Assembly: GCA_001915995.1 (NCBI GenBank)
Contig: MNRO01000019.1
Span: 1-64,000, forward strand
DNA length: 64,000 nucleotides
Direction: 5' to 3'
Origin: Clostridium sp. 26_21
GTDB taxonomy: Bacteria; Bacillota; Clostridia; TANB77; CAG-508
Each line of letters opens with the position of its first letter. The stretch's first letter is position 1. The notes under the pieces were generated by a model that was given only the letters and a program-made list of their open reading frames with translations, searched no databases and was not told the DNA's origin. Below, piece after piece: positions 17,311 through 26,964 of this stretch. Position numbers and translations under genes: made by a program.

Positions 17311-18066
17311 ATGTATATAAATGATACACACATAGGATTTTTTATAGGAATATTTATATTAGGCTTATTAGTAGGTCAATTTGTAGACTGGATGAATAAA
17401 AGATTACCAGAATACAAAAAAGTATTCTCAAAAGAAATATTCCAAGAATACAAAATAAACTTTAAACCAAATTATATATTAATGTTAATTACAGCTATAT
17501 TGTATTGTGCAATATTATATAGGTATGGTGTACAGAAAACACTGATAGAAAATTTAAACTTAATAAAATATTTAATTTTAACACCAATGTTATTATCAGC
17601 ATTTGTAATAGACTATAGACAACAAATTATACCAAACAGATTAAATTTAACAATGTTTGAGATAGGATTAATAATAGCATTTTTATATGGGATGTCAAAT
17701 GTAGCAATAACAGTAGATATGTTACTTGGAATGTTAGTAGGTGGTGGAATATTTTTAGCAATAACATTAGTTGGAAGTTTAATATATGGAAAAGAAGCAT
17801 TAGGATTTGGTGATGTAAAACTAATGGGAGCATTAGGATTATATTTTGGAATGGCAAATATTTTAGCAATATCAGCAATGTCATTTCTAATAGGAGCAAT
17901 ATTAGGAATAATATTAATAGTTACCAAAATAAAAAAATCAGATGAATATATACCATTTGGACCATTTATAGTAATAGCAACATTTATAAGTATATTTGTA
18001 CCATTTGATATATTATTAAAAATACTTTTAGTAATATTCACATTAGGAACATATAAAGCAGTATAA
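17311..18066 (+). CDS. Prepilin peptidase (A24 family), short form
   Basis: A membrane aspartyl protease that cleaves type IV pilin-like leader peptides. Both catalytic aspartates are visible: FVIDYRQQIIPN and GFGDVKLMGALG (GxGD). About seven hydrophobic helices. The N-terminal cytoplasmic loop is present but lacks the paired CxxC zinc motifs and the methyltransferase signature of PilD, so it probably only cleaves. Pilin genes are not in the window. AAGGAAAA precedes the ATG. Confidence 0.88.
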   Translation: MYINDTHIGFFIGIFILGLLVGQFVDWMNKRLPEYKKVFSKEIFQEYKINFKPNYILMLITAILYCAILYRYGVQKTLIENLNLIKYLILTPMLLSAFVIDYRQQIIPNRLNLTMFEIGLIIAFLYGMSNVAITVDMLLGMLVGGGIFLAITLVGSLIYGKEALGFGDVKLMGALGLYFGMANILAISAMSFLIGAILGIILIVTKIKKSDEYIPFGPFIVIATFISIFVPFDILLKILLVIFTLGTYKAV

Positions 18067-18091
18067 GTGTATTGAAAGGAATTGAATTTGA

Positions 18092-19150
18092 ATGAATAGA
18101 AAAATGCAATGGTTGAGAAACAAACTATTGAGTATGGATTTGCAAGGTATGATAGTATCAAATCCAGTAAATATAAGATATTTAACTAATATACAAGCAG
18201 AAGGAATATTATTAGTAACAAGAAAAGAAAATATATTTTTAACAGATTCAAGATATATTGAAGATGTTCACAATACATTAACATTATTTGATGAAATAGT
18301 TGTGTATGATATGAGAGGATTATCAATAGATGATTATGAGAATTTCTTTATGTTTTGTGAAAATGTAGGATTTGAAGAAAATTATGTAACATATGCAAAA
18401 TACAAAGAATATATGCATAGATTTAAAATAAATAATTTTGTAGAAACAGAGAACATGATAGAAAAGCAAAGAATGATAAAAGATGAAGAAGAAATTGAAT
18501 CTATACAAAGAGCATGTAAAGTAACAGATGACTGTTTTGAATATATATTAGGATATATAAAGCCTGGTATGACAGAAAAGCAAATTGCAAGAGAAATAGA
18601 TGATTACTATTATAAAAATGCAGAAGGAACATCATTTGACACAATAGTTGCATCTGGTGAAAATTCTTCAAAACCACATGCAGTTCCAACAGATAGAAAA
18701 ATACAAGAAAAAGATATTATAACAATAGACATGGGATGTAAAATTGATGGATATTGTTCAGATATGACAAGAACATTTTTTGTGGGAGAAATACCAGAAG
18801 AAATGAAAAAAGTATATGATTTAGTGCTAAAAAATCAAGTTCAAACATTAAATGATATGAGAGAAGGATATAGTACTAAAATGTTGGCTAAAATGGTAGA
18901 TAATGATTTTAGATTAAATAATTATGATTTAATACATGCTTTAGGGCATGGAGTTGGATTAGATATTCATGAATCACCAATTATTAGTACAAGATCTGAA
19001 AATACACTAAAAGAAAATATGGTTGTAACAGATGAGCCTGGAATTTATATTGCAGGACAATTTGGTGTTAGAATTGAAGATACAGTTTTAATTACTAAAG
19101 GTGGTTGTGAAGCATTAACAAAGTCAAATAAAGAGTATGTAGTTATATAA
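18092..19150 (+). CDS. M24 family Xaa-Pro aminopeptidase
   Basis: A 352-residue cytoplasmic metallopeptidase. The N-terminal creatinase-like domain (1-125) begins RKMQWLRNKLLSMDLQG, and the pita-bread catalytic domain carries the metal ligands ITIDMGCKIDGYCSDMTRTF (Asp-Asp), HALGHGVGLDIHE (His), DEPGIYI (Glu) and GVRIEDTV (Glu). It releases N-terminal residues before proline. It follows the prepilin peptidase by 25 bases. Confidence 0.93.
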   Translation: MNRKMQWLRNKLLSMDLQGMIVSNPVNIRYLTNIQAEGILLVTRKENIFLTDSRYIEDVHNTLTLFDEIVVYDMRGLSIDDYENFFMFCENVGFEENYVTYAKYKEYMHRFKINNFVETENMIEKQRMIKDEEEIESIQRACKVTDDCFEYILGYIKPGMTEKQIAREIDDYYYKNAEGTSFDTIVASGENSSKPHAVPTDRKIQEKDIITIDMGCKIDGYCSDMTRTFFVGEIPEEMKKVYDLVLKNQVQTLNDMREGYSTKMLAKMVDNDFRLNNYDLIHALGHGVGLDIHESPIISTRSENTLKENMVVTDEPGIYIAGQFGVRIEDTVLITKGGCEALTKSNKEYVVI

Positions 19151-19242
19151 CAATAATTGTAAAAAATAACAAAAACATCTACACAAAAACAAAATAATGT
19201 GTTATAATAATTGCATTAAGTTACAAATAGGAGGAATTAGAG

Positions 19243-19968
19243 ATGTCAGGACATAGCAAATGGCATAATATACAAGCCAAAAAAGGAAAAGCAGATGCAG
19301 CAAGAGGAAAAGTATTCACAAAATTAGGAAGAGAATTATTAATAGCAGTAAAAGCAGGAGGACCAGATCCAGCAGGAAATTCAAAACTAAAAGATGTTAT
19401 AGCAAAATGCAAAGCAGCAAATATGCCAAATGATACAATAAACAATGCAATCAAAAAAGCATCAGGAGAAGGAAGCACAGCTGTATATGAAGAAATAACA
19501 TATGAAGGATATGGACCATGTGGAGTTGCAGTAATAGTAAATGCAAACACAGATAACAGAAATAGAACAGCTTCAGATGTAAGACATGTATTTGATAAAG
19601 CTGGTGGAAACTTAGGAACATCAGGATGTGTATCATATATGTTCAACAAAAAAGGTGTAATAGTAATTGAAAAAGAATCAACAGACATGGATGAAGAAGA
19701 ATTAATGATGTTAGCATTAGATGCTGGAGCAGAAGATTTCACATCATCTGATGATGTATATGAAATTACTACAGACCCATCAAATTTCTCAGAAGTTAGA
19801 GAAAAACTTGAACAAGCAGGATTAACATTCTTAGAAGCAGATGTTCAAATGGTTCCAACAACAACAGTTTCCTTAGATGATGATGGAGCTGAAAAAATGG
19901 AAAGATTAATTGAAAGACTTGAAGAATTAGATGATGTAATGGATGTATATCATAACTGGGATATGTAA
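19243..19968 (+). CDS. yebC: YebC/PmpR family protein (TACO1 homologue)
   Basis: The 241 residues begin [22 protein letters not shown], the hallmark of the family, and contain [11 protein letters not shown] and the [16 protein letters not shown] [13 protein letters not shown]. Members act as DNA-binding regulators or as translation factors relieving ribosome stalling on proline-rich motifs. AGGAGG precedes the ATG. The gene is alone, with an AT-rich hairpin terminator at 20002. In view of the frameshift sites in this genome its possible ribosomal role is worth noting, but no link is shown. Confidence 0.96.
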   Translation: MSGHSKWHNIQAKKGKADAARGKVFTKLGRELLIAVKAGGPDPAGNSKLKDVIAKCKAANMPNDTINNAIKKASGEGSTAVYEEITYEGYGPCGVAVIVNANTDNRNRTASDVRHVFDKAGGNLGTSGCVSYMFNKKGVIVIEKESTDMDEEELMMLALDAGAEDFTSSDDVYEITTDPSNFSEVREKLEQAGLTFLEADVQMVPTTTVSLDDDGAEKMERLIERLEELDDVMDVYHNWDM

Positions 19969-20001
19969 AAAAATTAATAATTAGTTCTAAAATATAAAGA
20001 A

Positions 20002-20036
20002 AGAGCATATATATATAATATATGTTCTTTTTTGTT
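20002..20036 (+). terminator. Terminator after yebC
   Basis: AGAGCATATAT pairs with ATATATGTTCT (G-U allowed), then TTTTTT. Confidence 0.7.
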
Positions 20037-20070
20037 GTGTAAAAAAATATTTATAAAAAAGGAGGAAAAA

Positions 20071-20965
20071 GTGTCAGAATTAGAAATAGTATTAGAATAT
20101 TTACCAATAACATTAAGAAAAGAAATAATATCAAATATAGGAACAGAAGAAAACAAAATAGAAGAAATACGATTAAGAAGCAATAAACGATTATGTCTAA
20201 AAATTGGACAAGAAACGGTATTAGCAGAATACATAGTAAGTCAGCAAGAACTATTACAAACATTTGAAAAAATCTGTGAAAACTCAATATATTCTTATAG
20301 AAGACAAATATGTGAAGGATTTATAACAATAAGAGGAGGAAACAGAGTAGGAATAGTAGGAAGTGGAGTAATAGAAAATGGACAGGTTATAAATATAAAT
20401 TACATATCAAGTTTAAATATTAGAATAGCAAGACAACAAATTGGATGTAGTCAAAAAGTAATGTCAAATATAATAAATTCTGAGACAAACACAATATATA
20501 ACACATTAATAATATCACCACCACGGATGTGGAAAAACAACATTATTAAGAGATATAATAAGAAACTTAAGTAATGGATTTGGAAGATTTAAAGGACAGA
20601 CAATAGGAGTGGTTGATGAAAGAGGAGAAATTGCAGCAATATATAAAGGAATTCCACAAAATGATATAGGAATAAGAACAGATGTAATAGACAATGTTCC
20701 AAAGCCAGAAGCAATGAGAATACTAGTACGTTCTATGGCACCACAAATTATAGCATGTGATGAGATAGGAAGTAAAGAAGACATTGAAGCAATAAATTAT
20801 GTAATGTGTTCAGGAGTTAAAGGAATTTTCACAGCACATGGAAATGATATAGAAGATGTATGTAAAAATCCATGGATGGCACAATTAATAAATAATCATA
20901 TATTTGAAAGAATAATTCAATTAAATTCTAAACAGAAAGGAGATTCGAAATGTATTATTGCGTAA
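20071..20965 (+). CDS. spoIIIAA: Stage III sporulation protein SpoIIIAA, +1 frameshift at CGG
   Basis: SpoIIIAA is the secretion-type ATPase of the SpoIIIA-SpoIIQ channel that feeds the forespore. The first frame (GTG at 20071 after GGAGG, to 20574) gives the N-terminal part through IRGGNRVGIVGS and NTLIISPP. At 20524 an in-frame CGG follows CCA CCA. Skipping its C and reading GGA continues as GCGKTTLLRDIIRN, completing the Walker A motif, then VVDERGEIAAIYKG and APQIIACDEIG (Walker B), to 20965. The joined protein is 297 residues, normal for the family. The operon downstream is otherwise intact, so decay of this gene alone seems unlikely. A sequencing error is the main alternative. Confidence 0.9.
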
Positions 20966-21462
20966 AAACAATATTATTATTTGCGATATTTTCATTATCG
21001 ACAGGAATTGGAATTTTAATCTCAAAAATGTATGAAAATAGAGTAAAAGAATTAAGACAATTTAAAAATATTTTAAACATAATAAAAACAAAAATAAAAT
21101 TTACATATGAGCCATTGACAGAAATTTTTAATCAAATATCACAAGAAAAATCAAGCAAAATCGAAGAGATATTTGAAAACATGACATATAAATTAGCATT
21201 TGAAAATGTAAAATATTCTTGGATGGACGCAATTCAAGAAGCGGATATAAGTATAACACAAGAAGACAAAGATATTTTAAAAGAATTAGGAAAAGTCTTA
21301 GGACAAACTGATGCAGATAGTCAAGTAAATGAGATTGAAGTAACTGAAAGCTTTTTAAATATGCAAATAGAAAAAGCTGAAGAAGCAAGAAAGAAAAATC
21401 AAAAAATGTATAAAACATTAGGAGTAGTTGTAGGACTGGTCTTTGTAATTATATTAATTTAA
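20950..21462 (+). CDS. spoIIIAB: Stage III sporulation protein SpoIIIAB
   Basis: A 170-residue protein with one N-terminal and one C-terminal membrane helix flanking a helical domain, as in SpoIIIAB. It contains ELRQFKNILNIIKTKIKF and LGKVLGQTDADSQ. Its ATG lies inside the last codons of spoIIIAA (16-base overlap), so translation is coupled; ribosomes that fail to shift in spoIIIAA would stop 376 bases upstream, which could lower expression of this gene. Part of the channel made in the mother cell. Confidence 0.92.
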   Translation: MYYCVKTILLFAIFSLSTGIGILISKMYENRVKELRQFKNILNIIKTKIKFTYEPLTEIFNQISQEKSSKIEEIFENMTYKLAFENVKYSWMDAIQEADISITQEDKDILKELGKVLGQTDADSQVNEIEVTESFLNMQIEKAEEARKKNQKMYKTLGVVVGLVFVIILI

Positions 21463-21536
21463 TTGAAATGTGTATTGTCTTGAAATAAATTCAATTTTTT
21501 ACTATTGCCTTTAGGGAAAAAGAAAGGATGTTTTTT

Positions 21537-21731
21537 ATGGATATAAACTTATTATTTAAGATTGCTGCAGTCGGAATTTTAGTAGCAGTATTGCATCAAG
21601 TATTAGTAAGAGCAGGAAGAGAAGATCAAGCAATGATGACAACACTTGCTGGACTTGTAATTGTATTATCAATGGTTATTCAACAAATAAGTTCATTATT
21701 TAATACAGTTAGAACATTATTTGATTTATAA
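21537..21731 (+). CDS. spoIIIAC: Stage III sporulation protein SpoIIIAC
   Basis: A 64-residue, two-helix membrane protein beginning MDINLLFKIAAVGILVAVLHQVL with QISSLFNTVRTLFDL at the end, matching SpoIIIAC. I start it at 21537, eight bases after AAAGGA; the ATG at 21528 overlaps that site. Confidence 0.93.
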   Translation: MDINLLFKIAAVGILVAVLHQVLVRAGREDQAMMTTLAGLVIVLSMVIQQISSLFNTVRTLFDL

Positions 21732-21764
21732 TCAATTCCAAATAGAAGGGAATAAGATGGAAAT

Positions 21765-22154
21765 ATGGCAGATGTAATTAAAATAATAGGGATAGGTTTA
21801 CTTGCACTAATAATAATTGTAATTCTAAAACAATATAAGCCAGAATTTGCAATATATGTATCAATGATAGCAGGAGTATTAATATTGGTATTAGCAATTC
21901 AAAAATTAACAGGAATTATTAATTTATTACAATCATTGGCAAATAAAACATATATAAATAAAAGTTTTTTAAGTATTTTACTAAAAATTACAGGAATAGC
22001 ATTTATAACAGAATTTGCTGTAAGTATTTGTTCAGATGCAGGAGAAAAAGCAATAGCAAGTAAAATAGAAATAGGAAGCAAGGTAATAATTATTGCAATG
22101 TCAATACCAATTATAAAGAGTTTATTGGAGCTGGTTATAGAAATTTTACCATAA
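21765..22154 (+). CDS. spoIIIAD: Stage III sporulation protein SpoIIIAD
   Basis: A 129-residue membrane protein with four hydrophobic helices. LLALIIIVILKQYKPEFAIY and FAVSICSDAGEKAIASKIE are characteristic of SpoIIIAD. Homologous to SpoIIIAC in its first half. Lies between spoIIIAC and spoIIIAE in the standard order. Confidence 0.93.
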   Translation: MADVIKIIGIGLLALIIIVILKQYKPEFAIYVSMIAGVLILVLAIQKLTGIINLLQSLANKTYINKSFLSILLKITGIAFITEFAVSICSDAGEKAIASKIEIGSKVIIIAMSIPIIKSLLELVIEILP

Positions 22155-22171
22155 ATATACAGGAGAAAAAA

Positions 22172-23377
22172 ATGAATGAATCAATATTAACTTTTAGATG
22201 TTATAGAAAAAAATATAATTTTAGAAAATTAAAAAAATACATAATAATAATGATTATATTCATAAGTATAATTATACCAACTAAAGTATTTGCAGATACA
22301 GAAAATGAAATAATGAATAATACACAAGAAAAATTTAATATAAACAGCTTTATAAAAGAAGCAGACAAATATACAGGAGACTTCCTTGAAGATGTAAATT
22401 TAGGGGATATGCTAAATCAAGCAATACAAGGAAAGGTAGATAATAAAACATTATATCAAAAAATATTTAAAATGTTTGGAAAAGAAATAACAACAAGCTT
22501 AAAAACATTAATCAGTATATTAGTAATAATTGTAATTCATGGAATTTTAAAATCAGTAACAGATAATCTAGAAAATAAAAATATATCTCAAATAATTTAT
22601 TTTGTCCAATACATATTAATTGTAACACTTATAATGTCAAATTTTACAGAAATAATAAAAATCGTTAAAAACACAGCAGATGATTTAGTTGGATTTATAA
22701 ATGTATTAATGCCACTATTATTAACATTACTGATGTATACGGGAAGCATAGCAACAACATCATTATTAGAACCAATTATATTATTTGCTATAAATTTTAT
22801 TGCAAATTTAATAAAAAATATATTAATTCCAATAGTTTTAATAATAGTAGTATTTTCAATAATCTCAAAAATTTCAGAAAAAATGCAAATTGAAAAATTA
22901 TCAAAATTTCTAAAATCAAGTGTTGTATGGGTATTAGGAATAGTATTAACAATATTTGTTGGTGTTGTATCATTAGAGGGAACATTAAGTAGTAGTGTTG
23001 ACGGAATAACTGCCAAAACAGCAAAATCGGCAGTTTCAACGATAATACCAGTTGTAGGAAAAGTTTTAGGTGATGTTGTAGATAGTGTATTAGGATGTGG
23101 AATTATATTAAAAAATGCAATAGGACTAATAGGTGTAATTATAGTAATAGGAATATGTATAACACCTATTATAAAAATTGCAACAATGTGCATAATGTAT
23201 AGTTTAGCATCAGCAGTAGTCCAACCAATAGCAGATGATAAAATAGTAAAAGTATTAGACGAAATGGGAGGAGTATTTAAACTATTATTAGGAATATTAT
23301 GTTCATTATCTGTAATGTTAATAGTTGGAATAACATTAGTTATAAAAATTTCGAATAGTGGGATGATGTATAGATGA
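22172..23377 (+). CDS. spoIIIAE: Stage III sporulation protein SpoIIIAE
   Basis: A 401-residue polytopic protein with a signal-like first helix ending in KVFA, a soluble stretch (45-115) and seven or so later helices. Motifs LMPLLLTLLMYTGS, and a glycine/serine-rich GVVSLEGTLSSSVDGITAKTAK segment (in part), are typical of SpoIIIAE. AGGAGAAAAA precedes the ATG; the stop overlaps the spoIIIAF start (ATGATGA-type overlap). Confidence 0.94.
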   Translation: MNESILTFRCYRKKYNFRKLKKYIIIMIIFISIIIPTKVFADTENEIMNNTQEKFNINSFIKEADKYTGDFLEDVNLGDMLNQAIQGKVDNKTLYQKIFKMFGKEITTSLKTLISILVIIVIHGILKSVTDNLENKNISQIIYFVQYILIVTLIMSNFTEIIKIVKNTADDLVGFINVLMPLLLTLLMYTGSIATTSLLEPIILFAINFIANLIKNILIPIVLIIVVFSIISKISEKMQIEKLSKFLKSSVVWVLGIVLTIFVGVVSLEGTLSSSVDGITAKTAKSAVSTIIPVVGKVLGDVVDSVLGCGIILKNAIGLIGVIIVIGICITPIIKIATMCIMYSLASAVVQPIADDKIVKVLDEMGGVFKLLLGILCSLSVMLIVGITLVIKISNSGMMYR

Positions 23378-23868
23378 TAAATTTTTTGAGTTCATGGGCA
23401 GAACAAGTTATATTAGCAGTCATAATTGCTACAATTTTAGAACTTATTTTACCAAATAGTAAAAATAAAAAATATGTTCAAATGGTAATTGGTGTTTATG
23501 TATTATTTAATATAATATCACCAATTATAAAAAATAAAGAAAAACTAGTATTTAGTGAAATCGATTTAGATAAATATATTACAACATCAACAAAAGTAGA
23601 ACAATCATCAATGGATGCAAGATTAGAAAAAATATATTTAGATGAATTAGAAAATAATATAAAATCAAAATTCAAAAATGCAGGAATAGAAATAATAAAA
23701 TGTACTATAGATGCAGAACTAGATACAACCAAGAAGAATGCAGGAATACATTCAATAGATGTAAAAGTAAAAAATGTTGATGATGAGAAAAAAATTTCAA
23801 AAATTAAACAAGAGATAATTGAAGAATATGAGATAAGTGAGGATAAAATCAAAATTATTATAAAATAA
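23374..23868 (+). CDS. spoIIIAF: Stage III sporulation protein SpoIIIAF
   Basis: A 164-residue protein with two N-terminal membrane helices (WAEQVILAVIIATILELILP and the YVQMVIGVYVLFNIISPII stretch) and a soluble ring-building-motif-like C-terminal domain. Start overlaps the spoIIIAE stop by four bases, indicating coupled translation. Confidence 0.93.
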   Translation: MINFLSSWAEQVILAVIIATILELILPNSKNKKYVQMVIGVYVLFNIISPIIKNKEKLVFSEIDLDKYITTSTKVEQSSMDARLEKIYLDELENNIKSKFKNAGIEIIKCTIDAELDTTKKNAGIHSIDVKVKNVDDEKKISKIKQEIIEEYEISEDKIKIIIK

Positions 23869-23887
23869 TTTTAAAAGGAGAATGCTT

Positions 23888-24481
23888 ATGCTAAAGGAAT
23901 TATTTAAGAAAAGAGAAGAACAGACAGATCAAAAGAAAAAAATAGAGAATATTGTGGCATTTATAATAATATTAATTATAACAGTATTAATAATAAATAA
24001 TATGTGGTCAAAAGATGAAAAGAAAAATACAAATACCACAGGAAAAGTATTAGCTGGAAATGTTGAAAACCAAGTGTCAACTAGTGAAAATACAGATGAT
24101 TTAGAAATGAGATTAGGAAATATTTTAGAAACAATTAATGGAGTAGGAAAAGTAAAAGTTTTATTAAAATATTCTGAAAGTAGTCAAGTTGTAGCAATGT
24201 ATAATGAAACAAATTCAGAAAATAAAACTGAAGAAAATGACGGAGATGGAGGAACTAAAAATAGTACAGAAACTGAGACAAAAAGAGAAATTGTATATAC
24301 AGATGAAAATGGAACTAGTAAACCAATAACAGAAAAAGTAATAATGCCAGTAATTGAAGGAGCTATAATTACAGCACAAGGAGCTTCAAATGCAAATATA
24401 AAGTCATCAATAGTTAGTGCAGTAGAAGCGGTTACAGGTCTAGCAATACATAAAATACAAGTATTTGAGATGAAAAATTAA
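23888..24481 (+). CDS. spoIIIAG: Stage III sporulation protein SpoIIIAG
   Basis: A 197-residue protein with one N-terminal helix (IVAFIIILIITVLII) and an extracellular ring-forming domain; LGNILETINGVGKVKVLL and EGAIITAQGASNANIKSS are family landmarks. It forms the large ring of the channel. I start at ATG 23888, seven bases after GGAG, rather than 23882. Confidence 0.94.
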   Translation: MLKELFKKREEQTDQKKKIENIVAFIIILIITVLIINNMWSKDEKKNTNTTGKVLAGNVENQVSTSENTDDLEMRLGNILETINGVGKVKVLLKYSESSQVVAMYNETNSENKTEENDGDGGTKNSTETETKREIVYTDENGTSKPITEKVIMPVIEGAIITAQGASNANIKSSIVSAVEAVTGLAIHKIQVFEMKN

Positions 24482-24513
24482 GTGAAACTTTTTAATGAAA
24501 AAGGAGGAATAAT

Positions 24514-25131
24514 ATGGATTTGAAAAAAATTAAATTTAAAACAGGTACAGCAGCAATATATGTACTTGCATTAATGTTGGTTGGATTAGGATATTGGAAT
24601 TATGTCTCAACAGAATCAAATAATATTCAAACAGTAGCAGAAACTCAAACTGAAAATTCTGAAGATGAGAATTTAGGAGATGCACAATTTGTTAGTAGTA
24701 ATGATGTGACATTAGATACCAAATCAACACAAAGTACAGAAACAAGTACTGAAATAGCCCAAACTGAAAGTACCAATAATTCTAATGATTATTATGAAGA
24801 ATCAAAATTACAAAGAGATACAATGTATTCACAAACATTAGAAACATATAAAGAAATGCTTAATAATTCAAATGTATCTGAAGAACAAAAAGCAATAATA
24901 ACACAAGAAATTGCAAATGTAAATAAAGAGAAAAATGCAATCATGGTTTGTGAAAATTTAATAACAACAAAAGGATTTTCTAATTGTGTAATTTTTGTAA
25001 ATACTGATAGTGTGAGTGTTGTGGTTGAAGATGATAATTTGAAAAGCGAGGAGATTGCTCAAATTCAAAATATTATTTCAAGAGAAATGAATGCAAAAGT
25101 TGAAAATATACATATCATGACAAAAAAATAA
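24514..25131 (+). CDS. spoIIIAH: Stage III sporulation protein SpoIIIAH
   Basis: A 205-residue protein with one N-terminal helix, a low-complexity Thr/Glu/Ser linker (35-95) and the C-terminal YscJ-like ring domain (QRDTMYSQTLETYKEMLNN to the end). It pairs with SpoIIQ from the forespore side. AAAGGAGGAATAAT precedes the ATG. Ends the operon. Confidence 0.94.
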   Translation: MDLKKIKFKTGTAAIYVLALMLVGLGYWNYVSTESNNIQTVAETQTENSEDENLGDAQFVSSNDVTLDTKSTQSTETSTEIAQTESTNNSNDYYEESKLQRDTMYSQTLETYKEMLNNSNVSEEQKAIITQEIANVNKEKNAIMVCENLITTKGFSNCVIFVNTDSVSVVVEDDNLKSEEIAQIQNIISREMNAKVENIHIMTKK

Positions 25132-25212
25132 TTTGAAAATCTGTAACATTTTTTCTAAAATTGGTAATATATAAGTAAAAAATTAAAAAGTAAAAGATAA
25201 AAGGAGAAACAA

Positions 25213-25761
25213 ATGGAAAAAAATCAAACAATAAAAATGTACAAAGATGAAAATAATCTAAATTTAGAAAAAATTGTTACAGATTACACGCCATATTTAT
25301 ATACTATTACATACAATATTTGTAATAATAAATTAAGTAATGAAGATATGGAAGAAATTATATATGAAACATTTTATGCATTATGGAAAAACAGTGAAAA
25401 AATTCACGAGGACAAGCCATTATCCCCATATTTATCAGGAATATTAAAAAATATAATAAGAAAAAAATTTAGAGAAAATAAGGTAGTATACAATTTAGAA
25501 CTTAATGATGAAAAAATAACTACAGATATGGATTTTACATTAGAAATAGAAGAAAAAGAAATTAATTCAATTATATTTCGAGAACTCCAAAATTTATCTG
25601 AAAAAGATAGAAAAATTTTTAAATTATTCTATTATTATAATAAAACAAGTAAAGAAATAGCTAAAATGTTAGAAACAAATGATTTAATTATAAGAAGTAG
25701 ATTACATAGGATAAGAAAAAAATTAAGTAAGAGATTGGAGGAAAATGGATATGGAAAATAG
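25213..25761 (+). CDS. ECF-type RNA polymerase sigma factor
   Basis: A 182-residue sigma-70 family protein. Region 2 spans YLYTITYNICNNKLSNEDME and the helix after it; region 4 is LSEKDRKIFKLFYYYNKTS with the recognition helix KEIAKMLETNDLIIRSRLHRIRKKL. There is no region 3, so it is an ECF sigma. GTAAC (25143-25147) lies upstream as a possible ECF -35 element, a weak hint of self-regulation. Its 3' end overlaps the next gene, its likely anti-sigma partner. Confidence 0.9.
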   Translation: MEKNQTIKMYKDENNLNLEKIVTDYTPYLYTITYNICNNKLSNEDMEEIIYETFYALWKNSEKIHEDKPLSPYLSGILKNIIRKKFRENKVVYNLELNDEKITTDMDFTLEIEEKEINSIIFRELQNLSEKDRKIFKLFYYYNKTSKEIAKMLETNDLIIRSRLHRIRKKLSKRLEENGYGK

Positions 25762-26839
25762 TTTTGAAAAGTTAGAAAAAAGAATTTTTAGCAAATTAGA
25801 GACAGAAGCTTCAATAAATAATTTCTTAAAAGAAAGAGAAGAAAATAAGTCTAAGGAAAAATATACTATATTAAAAAGATTTATTGCAGCAATAGTATCT
25901 ATTACAGCAATAAGTGGAACAGTACTATTTGCATATAGTAAAATGCAAGAATTTAATTATATTGATTATGGGTATTCGTTGACTGGACAAGAAAATGATA
26001 GTGTAAAAAATTCAACTGAAAGTGGATATGCAGAAAATTTAAATACAGAATATACATATGTAAAAGGTATTGGATGTAAAATTAATAGTTATTTTATTTC
26101 AGATAATGCAGTTGGTATTCAACTTGATTTTGATTTTTCTAATAAGAAATTAGAAAAAAATAATAAAATAGTTACAAAATTTATAATATATGATGAAAAA
26201 GGAAATGTATATGGTAAAACTTATTTTTCAGAAAATTTTATAAAAACATTAAAAGAAACAAAATATATAAATAATTTTTATAGAAAACACAATTTAAATA
26301 ATAATGATGAATTAGCTAATCAAAAATTTGATGGGCCTTTATACCAAAATGAACAGCATGTAATTTATAGAATTCTGCTTTCAAGTCCAAATGATAGATT
26401 TCCTAGAAATAAAAAATTATATGTTAATATTCATGATATTGGATATAATACTATGGCTACAGATGCAAAATATGATTTTAAATCAATAACTAAAAATAAA
26501 ATAGAATGGAATTTTGAAATTGATGTATCAGAAAAATTTTATAATAGAACTAATGATGAATATAAATTGAAAGAAAATGAAGAAAACTTTGAATTGGAAA
26601 ATATGATTGTAACAGATACACAAACAACCATTATATATAAGGGAGAGAAAATTGATATAATAAAAGGAATTGTAGATAATAATGGTAATTTATACAAAAG
26701 AGGGACAGCTAGATATTTAGATAATCAATATTCAACAAATTGTAGTTTTAATAAAAGTATGGAGACAACACCTCTTTATTTAAGAATAGAAGTAAACGGT
26801 GAGATAAAAGATATTGAACTTGAAAAAGTCAATGAATAA
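25751..26839 (+). CDS. Membrane-anchored probable anti-sigma factor (DUF4179-like)
   Basis: A 362-residue protein with an N-terminal cytoplasmic segment (about 1-40), one membrane helix (FIAAIVSITAISGTVLFAY) and a large extracellular beta-rich domain. This layout and its 11-base overlap with the sigma gene suggest it holds the sigma factor at the membrane until a signal arrives. I start at ATG 25751, nine bases after GGAGG; the ATG at 25745 is too close. The N-terminal segment lacks a zinc HxxxCxxC motif. The family assignment is by resemblance. Confidence 0.75.
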   Translation: MENSFEKLEKRIFSKLETEASINNFLKEREENKSKEKYTILKRFIAAIVSITAISGTVLFAYSKMQEFNYIDYGYSLTGQENDSVKNSTESGYAENLNTEYTYVKGIGCKINSYFISDNAVGIQLDFDFSNKKLEKNNKIVTKFIIYDEKGNVYGKTYFSENFIKTLKETKYINNFYRKHNLNNNDELANQKFDGPLYQNEQHVIYRILLSSPNDRFPRNKKLYVNIHDIGYNTMATDAKYDFKSITKNKIEWNFEIDVSEKFYNRTNDEYKLKENEENFELENMIVTDTQTTIIYKGEKIDIIKGIVDNNGNLYKRGTARYLDNQYSTNCSFNKSMETTPLYLRIEVNGEIKDIELEKVNE

Positions 26840-26846
26840 ATAAAAC

Positions 26847-26898
26847 AAAGTGGATTTAAATTATAAATGTTTAATATAATTTAGATTCACTTTTATTA
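26847..26898 (+). terminator. Terminator after the sigma/anti-sigma pair
   Basis: AAAGTGGATTTAAATTAT (26847-26864) pairs with ATAATTTAGATTCACTTT (26876-26893) with two G-U or mismatched positions. Confidence 0.7.
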
Positions 26899-26964
26899 TT
26901 GTAAAACCTTGAAATTTAGAAATCTATATAGTAAAATATACTCAAAAAAGAAAAAGGCATAGAA

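Noticed and set aside
20518..20524. Ordinary homopolymer sequencing error at the spoIIIAA shift
   Set aside because: Not fully excluded, but none of the three sites is a homopolymer run and all three share CGGA, which random indels would not produce. Read-level data would decide.
20524..20526. CGG reassigned to another amino acid, as in some low-GC lineages
   Set aside because: At the three native sites no single amino acid restores the frame; a one-base shift is needed. In the island genes CGG fits arginine.
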